This document shows positions 7,175 through 14,930 of a DNA stretch of 64,000 bases, piece by piece. The DNA comes from Pseudomonas mosselii (lineage in GTDB: Bacteria > Pseudomonadota > Gammaproteobacteria > Pseudomonadales > Pseudomonadaceae). How positions within the stretch are numbered: the first letter of the stretch is position 1; each line of letters starts with the position of its first letter. The stretch is from contig NZ_QJRP01000002.1 of NCBI RefSeq assembly GCF_003205295.1, positions 248,001 to 312,000 on the forward strand, given 5' to 3'. The notes beneath the pieces were generated by a model. The model made no database searches. It had not been told where the DNA came from and was given only the letters and a program-made list of their open reading frames with translations. The translations under genes were made by a program, and so were the position numbers.

Positions 7175-9613
7175 TTACCACTTGTAGGTGGCGCTGGCGA
7201 CGACGCTGCGCTGGTCGCCGTAGTAGCAGTAGAAGCTATCGCAGGTGGAGATATAGTCCTTATCGAACAGGTTGCTGGCATTGAGCGCCACCGACGCGCC
7301 CTTGAGGCTGTTGTCCAGACGGCCGAGGTCGTAGTGCACCGAGGCGTCGAACACTGTGTAGGCGTCGGCCTTGCCCAGCCAGGTGTTGCCCTGGTCGCCA
7401 TAGGTATTGCCGGTATAGCGCGCGCCGGCACCGATGCCGAAGCCATCGAGCACGCCGCTGTGCCAGGTGTAGTCGGCCCACAGCGAAGCTTGCTGGTTGG
7501 GCATCAGCTGCAGGCGGTTGCCTTTGTACTGGCCATCTTGCACTTCGGACTTGGCCAGGGTGTAGGCGGCGATCACCTTGAGGTTTTCGGTGACGTCGGA
7601 GGTGGCTTCCAGCTCAAGGCCGCGCACCTTCACTTCGCCGGTCTGGCTGGTTACTGGCACCGCGCCGACGAAGCTGGTGACCGAGACGTTCTTCTGGGTC
7701 AGGTCATACACCGCTGCGCTCAGCAGGGTATTGGAGCCGGGTGGCTGGTACTTGATGCCCAGCTCCCACTGCTGCCCTTCGGTTGGCTTGAGCGAGTTGG
7801 TCGAGGTGACGTCGGCCTTGCTGGTGGGCTGGAACGACTCGGCGTACGACAGGTAGGGCACGAAGCCCGAGTCGAACACGTAGCTGATCGCCGCGTTGCC
7901 GCTGAACTTGCGGTTGAGCTGGCTGTTGTCGGTGTCGTCCTTGATGAAGTGGGTATCGGTCTTCACCCAGTCCTGGCGCCCACCCAGGGTCAGGCGCCAG
8001 TTGTCGAGGGCCATCTGGTCCTGGATGTACAGGCCGGTCTGGCGGGTTTTCTGGTCGTAGTCGTAGAACGCGTCGGAACGGGGTGGGCGGGTGATGGGCG
8101 CGCCGGTCACCGGGTTGTTCACATTGATGTTCGTAGCGCTGCCAAAGATCGCCGTGTAGTTGTTGTTCATGCGCTGGTGGTCCAGGCCGAGCAACAGGGT
8201 ATGGCTGACGGCACCGGTTTCGAAGTCGCCCTGCAGGTTGTTGTCGACGGCGAACTGGCTGATGTCCTCGTCGACGTTGGTGGTGCCACGGCCGGTGTTG
8301 CCCTGGTCGTCCACGACAAAGCCAAAGGCAGCGAAGGCAGGGTTGTAGCTGCGCACGGTGACGGTCTGGAACGACAGGTCCGACTTGGTGTAGCGCAGGT
8401 TCTGGCGGAATTGCCAGACATCGTTGATGCGGTGTTCGAACGCATAACCCAAGGCGTAGTAGGTGCGGTCGTAGAAGTCGTAGTCCGGATCGCCGAGGTT
8501 CTTGTGGTGGGAGATATCACCGAACGGCATCGAGATCTTGGTGCCCTGGATCGGGTAGAACTGGCTGGTGACGCCGGTGTCGTCACGGGTGAACTGGCTG
8601 AGGAAGGTCAGCTTGGTGTCGTCGTCGATGTTCCAGGTCAGGCTCGGCGCGATGTTGTAGCGCTTGTTCTCGATGTGGTCGATCTGCGTATCGCTGTCGC
8701 GCACCACGCCGCTGATGCCATAGAGGAACTGGCCCTGGTCGTCGATCTTGCCGGTGCTGGCGAAGTTGATCTGGCGATGGTTGTCGCTGCCGTACTGCAC
8801 CTGGATCTCGTGGGTACTTTCGGCCTGCGGGCGGCGGCTGACCATGTCCAGCAGGCCGCCGGGCGGGGTCTGGCCATAGACCGACGAAGCCGGGCCGCGC
8901 AGCAGGGCCAGGCGGTCGAAGTTCCAGGTTTCGGCTTTCGGGTTGGCATACACGCCGCGGGGCAGCGGCAGGCCATCGAGGAATTGGGTCGGCTCGAAGC
9001 CGCGCACCAGCATCCAGTCATACCGGGTATCACTGCCGTAGCTGGCGGAGACGATGCCCGGCATATATTTCACCGCGTCATCGAGGCTGTGCACGCCGCG
9101 GTCGTTCATCTGCTGGCGGGTGGCAACGGAGATCGAACGCGGTGCTTCCACGAGGGCGGTGTCGGTCTTGGTTCCGGCGGCGGTGCGCTTGGCGAGGTAA
9201 CCGTCTACCGGCCCCCAGGCGCTTTCGCTGTCGCTGGCGGCATTCACGGTGGTTTCCGGTAATGCCAGGACACTATCGGGGACGGCTACCAGGCTGTAGC
9301 TACCGGCGCTGCTCTGCTGCAGCTGCAGACCGGTACCGCGCAATGCGGCCTGCAGGGCGCCGACAGCGTCGTATTGGCCACTGACCGGCGCCGAGTTGCG
9401 CCCGCTGACCAGCGCCGGATCCAGCGCCAGGGCGATCCCGGCCTGGCTGGCGATCTGGTTCAGGGTGCTGGCCAGCGGCGCGCTGGGCAGGTCGTAGGCA
9501 CGCAGGGCGGCCTGTTCGGCGGCGAACAGGGTGGTGCTGGCCAACGGGGCGGCCAGGCCGATGGCCAGGGCCATCAGGCTGGGGCGAAGCAAAGCATCAA
9601 CGGCACGGGACAT
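7175..9613 (-). CDS. TonB-dependent ferri-siderophore receptor with signalling domain
   Basis: An 812-residue outer-membrane receptor of the FpvA/FecA signalling class. It has a signal peptide (about residues 1-33, ending TTLFAAEQ), then a secretin/TonB STN signalling domain (about 35-110, DLPSAPLASTLNQIASQAG). The plug (VEAPRSISVATRQQM onward) and a 22-strand barrel follow, ending in the aromatic C-terminus YKW. The STN domain fits transcriptional signalling through the adjacent FecR and FecI. The ATG at 9613 has GGAGC seven bases upstream; the longer open frame is spurious. The siderophore cannot be named from sequence. Confidence 0.93.
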   Translation of the reverse strand: MSRAVDALLRPSLMALAIGLAAPLASTTLFAAEQAALRAYDLPSAPLASTLNQIASQAGIALALDPALVSGRNSAPVSGQYDAVGALQAALRGTGLQLQQSSAGSYSLVAVPDSVLALPETTVNAASDSESAWGPVDGYLAKRTAAGTKTDTALVEAPRSISVATRQQMNDRGVHSLDDAVKYMPGIVSASYGSDTRYDWMLVRGFEPTQFLDGLPLPRGVYANPKAETWNFDRLALLRGPASSVYGQTPPGGLLDMVSRRPQAESTHEIQVQYGSDNHRQINFASTGKIDDQGQFLYGISGVVRDSDTQIDHIENKRYNIAPSLTWNIDDDTKLTFLSQFTRDDTGVTSQFYPIQGTKISMPFGDISHHKNLGDPDYDFYDRTYYALGYAFEHRINDVWQFRQNLRYTKSDLSFQTVTVRSYNPAFAAFGFVVDDQGNTGRGTTNVDEDISQFAVDNNLQGDFETGAVSHTLLLGLDHQRMNNNYTAIFGSATNINVNNPVTGAPITRPPRSDAFYDYDQKTRQTGLYIQDQMALDNWRLTLGGRQDWVKTDTHFIKDDTDNSQLNRKFSGNAAISYVFDSGFVPYLSYAESFQPTSKADVTSTNSLKPTEGQQWELGIKYQPPGSNTLLSAAVYDLTQKNVSVTSFVGAVPVTSQTGEVKVRGLELEATSDVTENLKVIAAYTLAKSEVQDGQYKGNRLQLMPNQQASLWADYTWHSGVLDGFGIGAGARYTGNTYGDQGNTWLGKADAYTVFDASVHYDLGRLDNSLKGASVALNASNLFDKDYISTCDSFYCYYGDQRSVVASATYKW

Positions 9614-9712
9614 GCAGCGGCTCCTCGACGAAATAGTGCTGACTGCTTCCTTGCCGAGCGAGATTGGGAAAGTGACAGGGGGCTTTGAAAAAAATCCGGC
9701 TGATTTGCACAA

Positions 9713-9775
9713 GCCTGTGGGAGCCGGGTTGCTGGCGATGCAAGCACTGCTGTGAATGGCACCGGCTCCCACAAA
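9713..9775. repeat. REP-type inverted repeat upstream of the receptor gene
   Basis: The ends TGTGGGAGCCGG and CCGGCTCCCACA form a hairpin with a roughly 37-nt loop. It lies between fecR and the TonB receptor gene on the minus strand, so it may act as a partial terminator or mRNA stabiliser. Confidence 0.6.
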
Positions 9776-9792
9776 GGGTGGTGTGGCTGAAG

Positions 9793-10737
9793 CTACCTGG
9801 CTTTGACGGTGACCCACCACGGCGTATGCCGCTTGATCTTCACCGGCAGCGCCGGTTGCAGCGAGGCCAGGGCCAGGTCGGTGTCGGTCAGCGGGAAGCT
9901 GCCGCTTACGCGCAGGTCGGCGACTTCGTCGCTGACACCCAGGTGGCCGCTGCGGTACTGGCCGAGCGTGGCCACCAGGTCGGCCAGGCGTACGTTGTCC
10001 ACCACCAGCATGCCGCGGGTCCAGGCATCGATGCCGACCGCCACGGGGCCGACCTGGCCCAGGCCGTCGGCGCTCATCAGCACCTGCTGGCCTTCGCGCA
10101 GCACCTGCTCGTCGCCACTGTTTTGCGGCTTGGCGGCCACCGAGGCCTGCAGCACCTCCAGGCGTGTTCCGGCTTCCTCGCGCTTGACCAGGAAGCGCGT
10201 GCCCAGCGGGCGCAGGCGGCCATCCTCGGTGCGTACCCAAAGCGGACGGCTGTCCTTGTGGCCGGTTTCCACCGAAATTTCGCCACGATGCAGCACGATC
10301 AGTCGCTGCTCGCCCCGGAAGTCGATATCCACCGCGCTCTGGCTGTTCAGGCTCAGCAAGGTCCCGTCCTCCAGGCGCAAGGTGCGCAGCTCGCCGGTGC
10401 CCGTGCGCTGGTCCGCCAGCCAGTAGGTCGGCGACAGGGTCGGCGCTGCGGTCCAGGCAAGCAGCCCGCCAAGCAGCAGCATGCCGGCCAAGCCGCCAAG
10501 GCGCTGGCGCAGCCCGGCGCGGGATTGCAGCAGGGTGTGGCGCACCGGGCCGGCGGCGGCGCTGACGCGCTGGTCGAGAATGCCCAGTTGCAGCCAGGCG
10601 CGGGCGTGCTCCTCGTGGGCGGCGTGCCAGCGCATGAATTCGTTGCGTTCGTCCGGGGTACCGCTACCTTCGTCCAGGCACAGCTTCCAGGCAATGGCCG
10701 CTTCCAGCACCTGGCTGGAGACCGGGGCCTGGTTCAC
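9793..10737 (-). CDS. FecR-family anti-sigma regulator
   Basis: A 314-residue single-pass inner-membrane regulator. It has a cytoplasmic N-terminal DUF4880/FecR_N region (AIAWKLCLDEG...RNEFMRWHAAHEEHARAW), a membrane helix at about residues 80-97 (GGLAGMLLLGGLLAWTA), and a periplasmic FecR domain (LEDGTLLSLNSQSAVDIDF, LVVDNVRLADLVATLGQYR). It relays receptor occupancy to FecI. The start is a GTG at 10737 overlapping the fecI stop as GTGA, with GGAG seven bases upstream. The longer frame runs into fecI and is not preferred. Membership of a fecI-fecR-receptor locus is clear. Confidence 0.92.
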   Translation of the reverse strand: MNQAPVSSQVLEAAIAWKLCLDEGSGTPDERNEFMRWHAAHEEHARAWLQLGILDQRVSAAAGPVRHTLLQSRAGLRQRLGGLAGMLLLGGLLAWTAAPTLSPTYWLADQRTGTGELRTLRLEDGTLLSLNSQSAVDIDFRGEQRLIVLHRGEISVETGHKDSRPLWVRTEDGRLRPLGTRFLVKREEAGTRLEVLQASVAAKPQNSGDEQVLREGQQVLMSADGLGQVGPVAVGIDAWTRGMLVVDNVRLADLVATLGQYRSGHLGVSDEVADLRVSGSFPLTDTDLALASLQPALPVKIKRHTPWWVTVKAR

Positions 10738-11252
10738 GTCGGCTCTCCATAGAGGGCGACATAGCACTGGCGCAGCCCCTGGGAGAGGTACTGGCGCACG
10801 CGGGACACCGACACCCCGAGGCGCTCGGCGATTTCGGCGTGACCCAGGCCGTCCAGGCGGTTGTACAGGAAGGCCGCGCGGGCCTTGCTCGACAGCTTGC
10901 CCAGCAGGCGGTCGATGGCCTTGAGGTCCTCGAGGATCAGGTGCTGCTGTTCGGGCGACGGGTGTTCGGCCTCGGGTAACAGAGCCAGCTCCGCGAGGTA
11001 GGCCTGCTCGAGGGCGGCGCGGCGGAAGTGGTCGAACAACAGGCCCTTGGCCACGGCGACCAGGAAGGCACGGGGTTCGCGGGGGGCGTCCAGGCGCTCG
11101 CGCCCGAGCAGGCGCACGAAGGTGTCCTGGCTCAGGTCCTCGGCGCGCTGACGGCAGGCGGTGCTGCGCTGCAACCAGGCCAGCAGCCAGGTGCGATGGT
11201 CGCGATACAGCGCTCCGACCAGCTCGGCATGTGGACTGTGCGCAGGCGTCAA
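10734..11252 (-). CDS. FecI-type ECF sigma factor
   Basis: A 172-residue extracytoplasmic-function sigma factor with region 2 (YRDHRTWLLAWLQR...AEDLSQDTFVRLL) and region 4 helix-turn-helix (LDGLGHAEIAERLGVSVSRVRQYL). It drives transcription of the neighbouring TonB receptor gene in response to iron and siderophore. No ATG or GTG suits the N-terminus. The open frame begins with a TTG at 11252 preceded by GGGGAA, and this start is less certain than the rest. A candidate Fur box lies 29 bases upstream, consistent with iron repression. It overlaps fecR by 4 bases. Confidence 0.92.
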   Translation of the reverse strand: MTPAHSPHAELVGALYRDHRTWLLAWLQRSTACRQRAEDLSQDTFVRLLGRERLDAPREPRAFLVAVAKGLLFDHFRRAALEQAYLAELALLPEAEHPSPEQQHLILEDLKAIDRLLGKLSSKARAAFLYNRLDGLGHAEIAERLGVSVSRVRQYLSQGLRQCYVALYGEPT

Positions 11253-11280
11253 GAAGCGTTCCCCGGGAAAGAATGCGTTA

Positions 11281-11299
11281 ACTAACGATAATTATTCGC
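11281..11299. promoter_or_regulatory. Candidate Fur box upstream of the fecI-type gene
   Basis: ACTAACGATAATTATTCGC matches 13 of 19 positions of the classical Fur consensus, including an unbroken GATAAT core. It lies directly upstream of the sigma factor start, as expected for an iron-starvation sigma gene. Binding is inferred. Confidence 0.6.
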
Positions 11300-11398
11300 G
11301 ATTGTGGCAGAGGCGGGGGTGGTGGCGCAATTGACGCTTATCGGATTGCCAGCAGCAATCGCAAACGTTTTGCGGTTCTCTTCAGGCGATGTGCAATT

Positions 11399-11518
11399 CC
11401 TGTAGGAGCGGCCTTGTGTCGCGAAAGGGCCGCAAAGCGGCCCCGGCATTATCCGCTTGATGCACTAATCGTGGGGGCGCTTCGCACCCCTTTCGCGACG
11501 CAAGGCCGCTCCTACAGG
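11399..11518. repeat. REP pair (BIME) between the fecI-type and exonuclease genes
   Basis: Two inverted REP copies of the CTGTAGGAGCGGCCTTG family face each other, with ends at about 11399 and 11518. Each has an internal small hairpin (GGCCGCAAAGCGGCC and GGGGGCGCTTCGCACCCC). The first and last 30 nt are near-perfect reverse complements. Confidence 0.85.
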
Positions 11519-11532
11519 GGACGATGTATGGG

Positions 11533-12243
11533 TCAGAGGCCGTGACTCTGGACTTTGCGCCGTCGCCACTGGCGTACCCGCTGCTCCAGCTGCAACGGAC
11601 TGTCCAGTTGCTGGCGCCGGGCCTGGCTGAACAGGATCAACGCAAGCTCCGCAGTCACCTGGGCATCAGCGCTGGCATGGTGGCGGGCCTGGACTTCGAG
11701 GCCGAAGCGGGCGATCCAGTCGTCCAACCCGGCTTCGCGCAGCACGGTGTCGGGGTTGAGCATCGGCGCCAGTTCCGCCATGTCGAGGAACGGGTGCTGC
11801 AGGCGCAGGCCCAGGCTGTCCTTCAGCGCCCGGGCCAGCATGCGCTGGTCGAACGGGGCATGAAACGCCAGCACCGGGCTGTCGCCGATGAAGTCCATCA
11901 GGTCGAGCAGCGCCTCGGCCGGGTCGCAGCCGGCGGCCAGGGCGCTGGGGCCCAGGCCGTGGATCAGCACGCTGGCGTTGGTCTTCTGCGCGGGTCGGTG
12001 CAGGGTGCGCTCGAACGGGCGACCCAGGGCGATGGCGCCGTCCTCGATGGCCACCGCGCCGATCGATAGCACCTGGTCGCGGTTGAGGTTCAGGCCGCTG
12101 GTCTCCAGGTCCAGCACCACCCAGCGCTGTTCACGCAACGAGCATACGCCCAGTGGCGCCGGCGCTGGCAGCATGGCCAGGCGCCGACGCAGCGGGGCGG
12201 CGAGTTCGGGGGCGGCGGGGCGCCACCAGGCGAACAGGTTCAC
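11533..12243 (-). CDS. DnaQ-like 3'-5' exonuclease
   Basis: A 236-residue DEDDh exonuclease of the DNA polymerase III epsilon superfamily. Exo I is VVLDLETSGLNL (catalytic Asp and Glu at about residues 45 and 47), Exo II is LAFHAPFDQRML (about 125), and Exo III is HHASADAQVTAEL (His and Asp at about 187-192). The start is a GTG at 12243 whose bases overlap the stop of the upstream DUF294 gene, so the two are translationally coupled. That pairing recurs in many Gammaproteobacteria, often near acetate-utilisation genes. The substrate is unknown, and this is not the polymerase III proofreading subunit itself. Confidence 0.85.
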   Translation of the reverse strand: MNLFAWWRPAAPELAAPLRRRLAMLPAPAPLGVCSLREQRWVVLDLETSGLNLNRDQVLSIGAVAIEDGAIALGRPFERTLHRPAQKTNASVLIHGLGPSALAAGCDPAEALLDLMDFIGDSPVLAFHAPFDQRMLARALKDSLGLRLQHPFLDMAELAPMLNPDTVLREAGLDDWIARFGLEVQARHHASADAQVTAELALILFSQARRQQLDSPLQLEQRVRQWRRRKVQSHGL

Positions 12244-14177
12244 AGCTGGTACCGCAGGGCCAGGCTGCTTTGCAGGCGTTGGGCCTGGCGCAGGGCTTCG
12301 CGCAGGATGCGCCGGTCCAGGTGGTTGAGGCTGTCCGGGTCCAGCCGGTTGGAGTAGGGCTGGTTCTCGCGGGTCTGGCGCTGGTGCTGCTGCATGCGTG
12401 TCTGCTGGATGAAGTGGTAGGCCTCTTCATAGGCGGCGCCGTCGAGCGGGTCGATGATGCCCCTGTCGATCAGCTGGCGCAGGCGCTCCAGGGTGTTGCA
12501 GGCGCTGATGCCATGGGCCAGGGCCAGCAGCCTGGCACCATCGACGAACGGGGTCAGGCCCTGCACCTTGAGGTCGAGGGTGGCGGCCTTGTCGTCCCCC
12601 TGGCGGGTCAGCACGAACTCGCGCAGGCGCCCGACCGGTGGTCGTTGGCGCAGGGCATTGTCGGCCATCATGCGCTGGAAGATGCGATTGTCGGCGACCT
12701 GCTCCAGCAGGCCCTGGCGCAGCTGTTCGCAGCCTTGCTCGTCGCCCCAGACCACGCGCAGGTCGAAGTAGATGCTCGAGCCCAGCAGGTTCTCGGGGCT
12801 CGCCTCGCGCACGAAACCGGCGAAGCGTCGTGCCCATTCGCTGCGCGACAGGCACAGCTCGGGGTTGCCGGCCATCACATTGCCCTTGCACAGGGTGAAG
12901 CCGCACTGGGCCAGGTTGTGGTTGACCTGCTGGGCCAGTGGCAGCAGCCGGGCGCGGATGGCCTCGGCCTCGGCGGCGTCGCGTGCCTCGAAGAGGATGC
13001 CGTTGTCCTGGTCGGTGTGCAGCGTCTGCTCGCGGCGGCCTTCACTGCCGAAGCACAGCCAGCTGAACGGCACGCCGGGGTCGCCGCGTTCGGCGATCGC
13101 CAGTTCGATCACCCGGCACACGGTATGGTCGTTGAGCAAGGTGATGATCTGGGTGATCTGGGTCGAGGACGCGCCGTGGGCGAGCATGCGCTCGACCAGT
13201 TGGCCGATCTCGCCGCGCAGCGACACCAGGCTGTCCAGGCGTGGCGCATGGCGGATGGTGCGGGCCAGGTGCACCAGGTCGACACGCTGCAGGGAAAACA
13301 GGTCGCGTTCGGAGATCACCCCGCACAGGCGCTGGTTGTCCACCAGGCAGACGTGGGCGATGTGCCGCTCGGTCATGGCCATGGCGGCATCGAAGGCGCT
13401 GGCCTGGGGGCTCAGGTGGAACGGCCGGACGGTCATGTAGCGCTCGATCGGCGCGGTCAGCTCGGCACTGGCGTCGGCCACCACCTGGCGCAGGTCGCGC
13501 AGGGTGAAGATGCCGAGGGGATGGCGCTGGTCGTCGACAATGACGATGCTGCCGACCTGCTGCTCGTGCATCAGCCCCACGGCCTCGCGCAGCGGCGTGT
13601 CCGGCGCGCACACCACCGGATGGCGCAGCGCCAGTTCGCCCAGCGGTGTGTTCAGCGAGTACTGGGTGCCCAGGGTTTGCACGGCGCGCTGGCGCACCTG
13701 CTGGTTGACCTGGTCGAGCAGGCTGCTGACCCCGCGCAGGGCGAAGTCGCGGAACACCTCGGACATGGAGAACACACGGATGAACGCGGCCTTGTCCAGT
13801 TGCAGGCAGAAGGTGTCCTCGCCGGCAAGGTGCTCGGTGCGGGTGGCCCGCTCGCCGAGCAGCGCGGCCAGGGGGAAGCATTCGCCGCTGGCGATCTCGA
13901 AGGTGGTCTCGGTGCCCGGCTTGGTGACATGGTGGCGTTCGCCGACCACGCGACCCTGCTTGACGATGTAGAAGTGCTCGACCGGGCCGTCGGCGGGCTT
14001 GATGATGCTTTCGCCGGCCGCGTGGAAACGCAGTTGGCACTGCTCCACCAGGTAGGCCAGGTGGCTGTGCTCCATCTGGTTGAACGGCGGGAAACGCTGC
14101 AGGAACTGCAGGGTGCCCTGGATGTTTTGCAGCACTGCTGTTCTGCCCGCCTGGCTGTAGGCGTCCTTTTTGCTCAT
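12240..14177 (-). CDS. cNMP-binding/CBS/DUF294 putative nucleotidyltransferase
   Basis: A 645-residue soluble signalling-type protein. Domains in order: cyclic-nucleotide-binding beta-barrel (about residues 25-140), two CBS domains (about 165-285), a DUF294 nucleotidyltransferase-like domain with GSEGRREQTLHTDQDNG (about 375-390), and the DUF294 C-terminal helical domain. The G-S-x10-D-x-D pattern is like that of GlnD-type nucleotidyltransferases, but neither target nor ligand is known. It overlaps the exonuclease gene by 4 bases and probably forms one operon with it. The CBS and cNMP modules suggest control by adenine nucleotides. Confidence 0.87.
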   Translation of the reverse strand: MSKKDAYSQAGRTAVLQNIQGTLQFLQRFPPFNQMEHSHLAYLVEQCQLRFHAAGESIIKPADGPVEHFYIVKQGRVVGERHHVTKPGTETTFEIASGECFPLAALLGERATRTEHLAGEDTFCLQLDKAAFIRVFSMSEVFRDFALRGVSSLLDQVNQQVRQRAVQTLGTQYSLNTPLGELALRHPVVCAPDTPLREAVGLMHEQQVGSIVIVDDQRHPLGIFTLRDLRQVVADASAELTAPIERYMTVRPFHLSPQASAFDAAMAMTERHIAHVCLVDNQRLCGVISERDLFSLQRVDLVHLARTIRHAPRLDSLVSLRGEIGQLVERMLAHGASSTQITQIITLLNDHTVCRVIELAIAERGDPGVPFSWLCFGSEGRREQTLHTDQDNGILFEARDAAEAEAIRARLLPLAQQVNHNLAQCGFTLCKGNVMAGNPELCLSRSEWARRFAGFVREASPENLLGSSIYFDLRVVWGDEQGCEQLRQGLLEQVADNRIFQRMMADNALRQRPPVGRLREFVLTRQGDDKAATLDLKVQGLTPFVDGARLLALAHGISACNTLERLRQLIDRGIIDPLDGAAYEEAYHFIQQTRMQQHQRQTRENQPYSNRLDPDSLNHLDRRILREALRQAQRLQSSLALRYQL

Positions 14178-14402
14178 GGAACCAACCGCGATAAGTATGT
14201 CTGCATATGTAGCGCAGACCTTGTTGTTCTAGGGCTCCATGGTCGGACGCCGGCTCTGCGGTGCCCATTGGACGTAAGTCTATAAGGCGCGACGGACGTT
14301 TCGCTGCTTGTCCCGGGTGTCAAATAGCCGACGAAAGGCAGTTTGCATGCAGGGGCTTTGCGGTCTGAACTTGAATAACGGGGTTTTTTTGACGAGACGA
14401 GC

Positions 14403-14852
14403 ATGGCAGAGCATGACGACATCCTGAGCGACGCCGAACGCGAGGCGTTGGCCGTGGTGAGTGCACCCGTCGCGCCCAGGCCCGTGGTACTGGTGGTGGA
14501 CGACAATCCGGTGAACAGCGAAGCGCTGAGCCTGTACCTGAAGAGTCGGGGCATCGCCTGCATGACGGCCGACGGTGCGCAGGAGGCGATGTTGAAGCTG
14601 CACTATGAGCCGCGCATCGCCCTGATGATCACCGACCTGCGCATGGAGCCCAAGGATGGCCTGGAGCTGATCCGCCAGGTGCGCGAGTCGGAACGGGCGG
14701 CGCTGTCGATCATCGTGGTGTCGGGCGACACCGATGTGAAAGAGGCGGTGGACGTGATGCACCTGGGGGTGGTGGATTTCCTGCTCAAACCGGTGGACCT
14801 GGGGAAGCTCCTGGAGCTGGTGCGACGTGAGTTGAGAATGGATCAGGGCTGA
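14403..14852 (+). CDS. Stand-alone receiver-domain response regulator
   Basis: A 149-residue protein with a roughly 25-residue N-terminal tail and one receiver domain. The acidic pocket is VVDDNPVNSE (about residues 32-41), the phospho-acceptor Asp is in LMITDLRMEPKDG (about 79), Thr/Ser is in IIVVSGDTD, and the Lys is in FLLKPVD (about 130). There is no output domain, so it probably acts through a partner protein or as a phosphate sink. No histidine kinase is adjacent. It is divergent from the DUF294 gene, with about 225 bp between starts. Confidence 0.88.
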   Translation: MAEHDDILSDAEREALAVVSAPVAPRPVVLVVDDNPVNSEALSLYLKSRGIACMTADGAQEAMLKLHYEPRIALMITDLRMEPKDGLELIRQVRESERAALSIIVVSGDTDVKEAVDVMHLGVVDFLLKPVDLGKLLELVRRELRMDQG

Positions 14853-14857
14853 AAACG

Positions 14858-14916
14858 ATCGCGGGGCCAGCCCGCTCCCACCCTGGACTGGCGTGGGAGC
14901 GGGCTGGCCCCGCGAT
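14858..14916. repeat. REP hairpin after the response regulator gene
   Basis: Perfect 24-nt arms, 14858-14881 and 14893-14916, around an 11-nt loop. It belongs to the GCGGGGCCAGCCCGCTCCCAC family. It lies between convergent genes (response regulator and glcB) and probably limits read-through. Confidence 0.85.
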
Positions 14917-14930
14917 GTGTTGCTGACGGA

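Noticed and set aside
7130..9262. 710-residue plus-strand open frame opposite the TonB receptor gene
   Set aside because: Low-complexity Val/Ala/Gly-rich translation, no family, antisense to a gene with clear domains; a product of GC-rich codon bias.
11399..11518. CRISPR-like array made of repeated GTAGGAGCGGCC units
   Set aside because: The repeats are inverted pairs scattered over the whole window, with no regular spacers and no cas genes; they are REP elements.
12153..14285. 710-residue plus-strand open frame opposite the DUF294 gene
   Set aside because: Antisense shadow of the real gene; no ribosome-binding site or recognisable domain.
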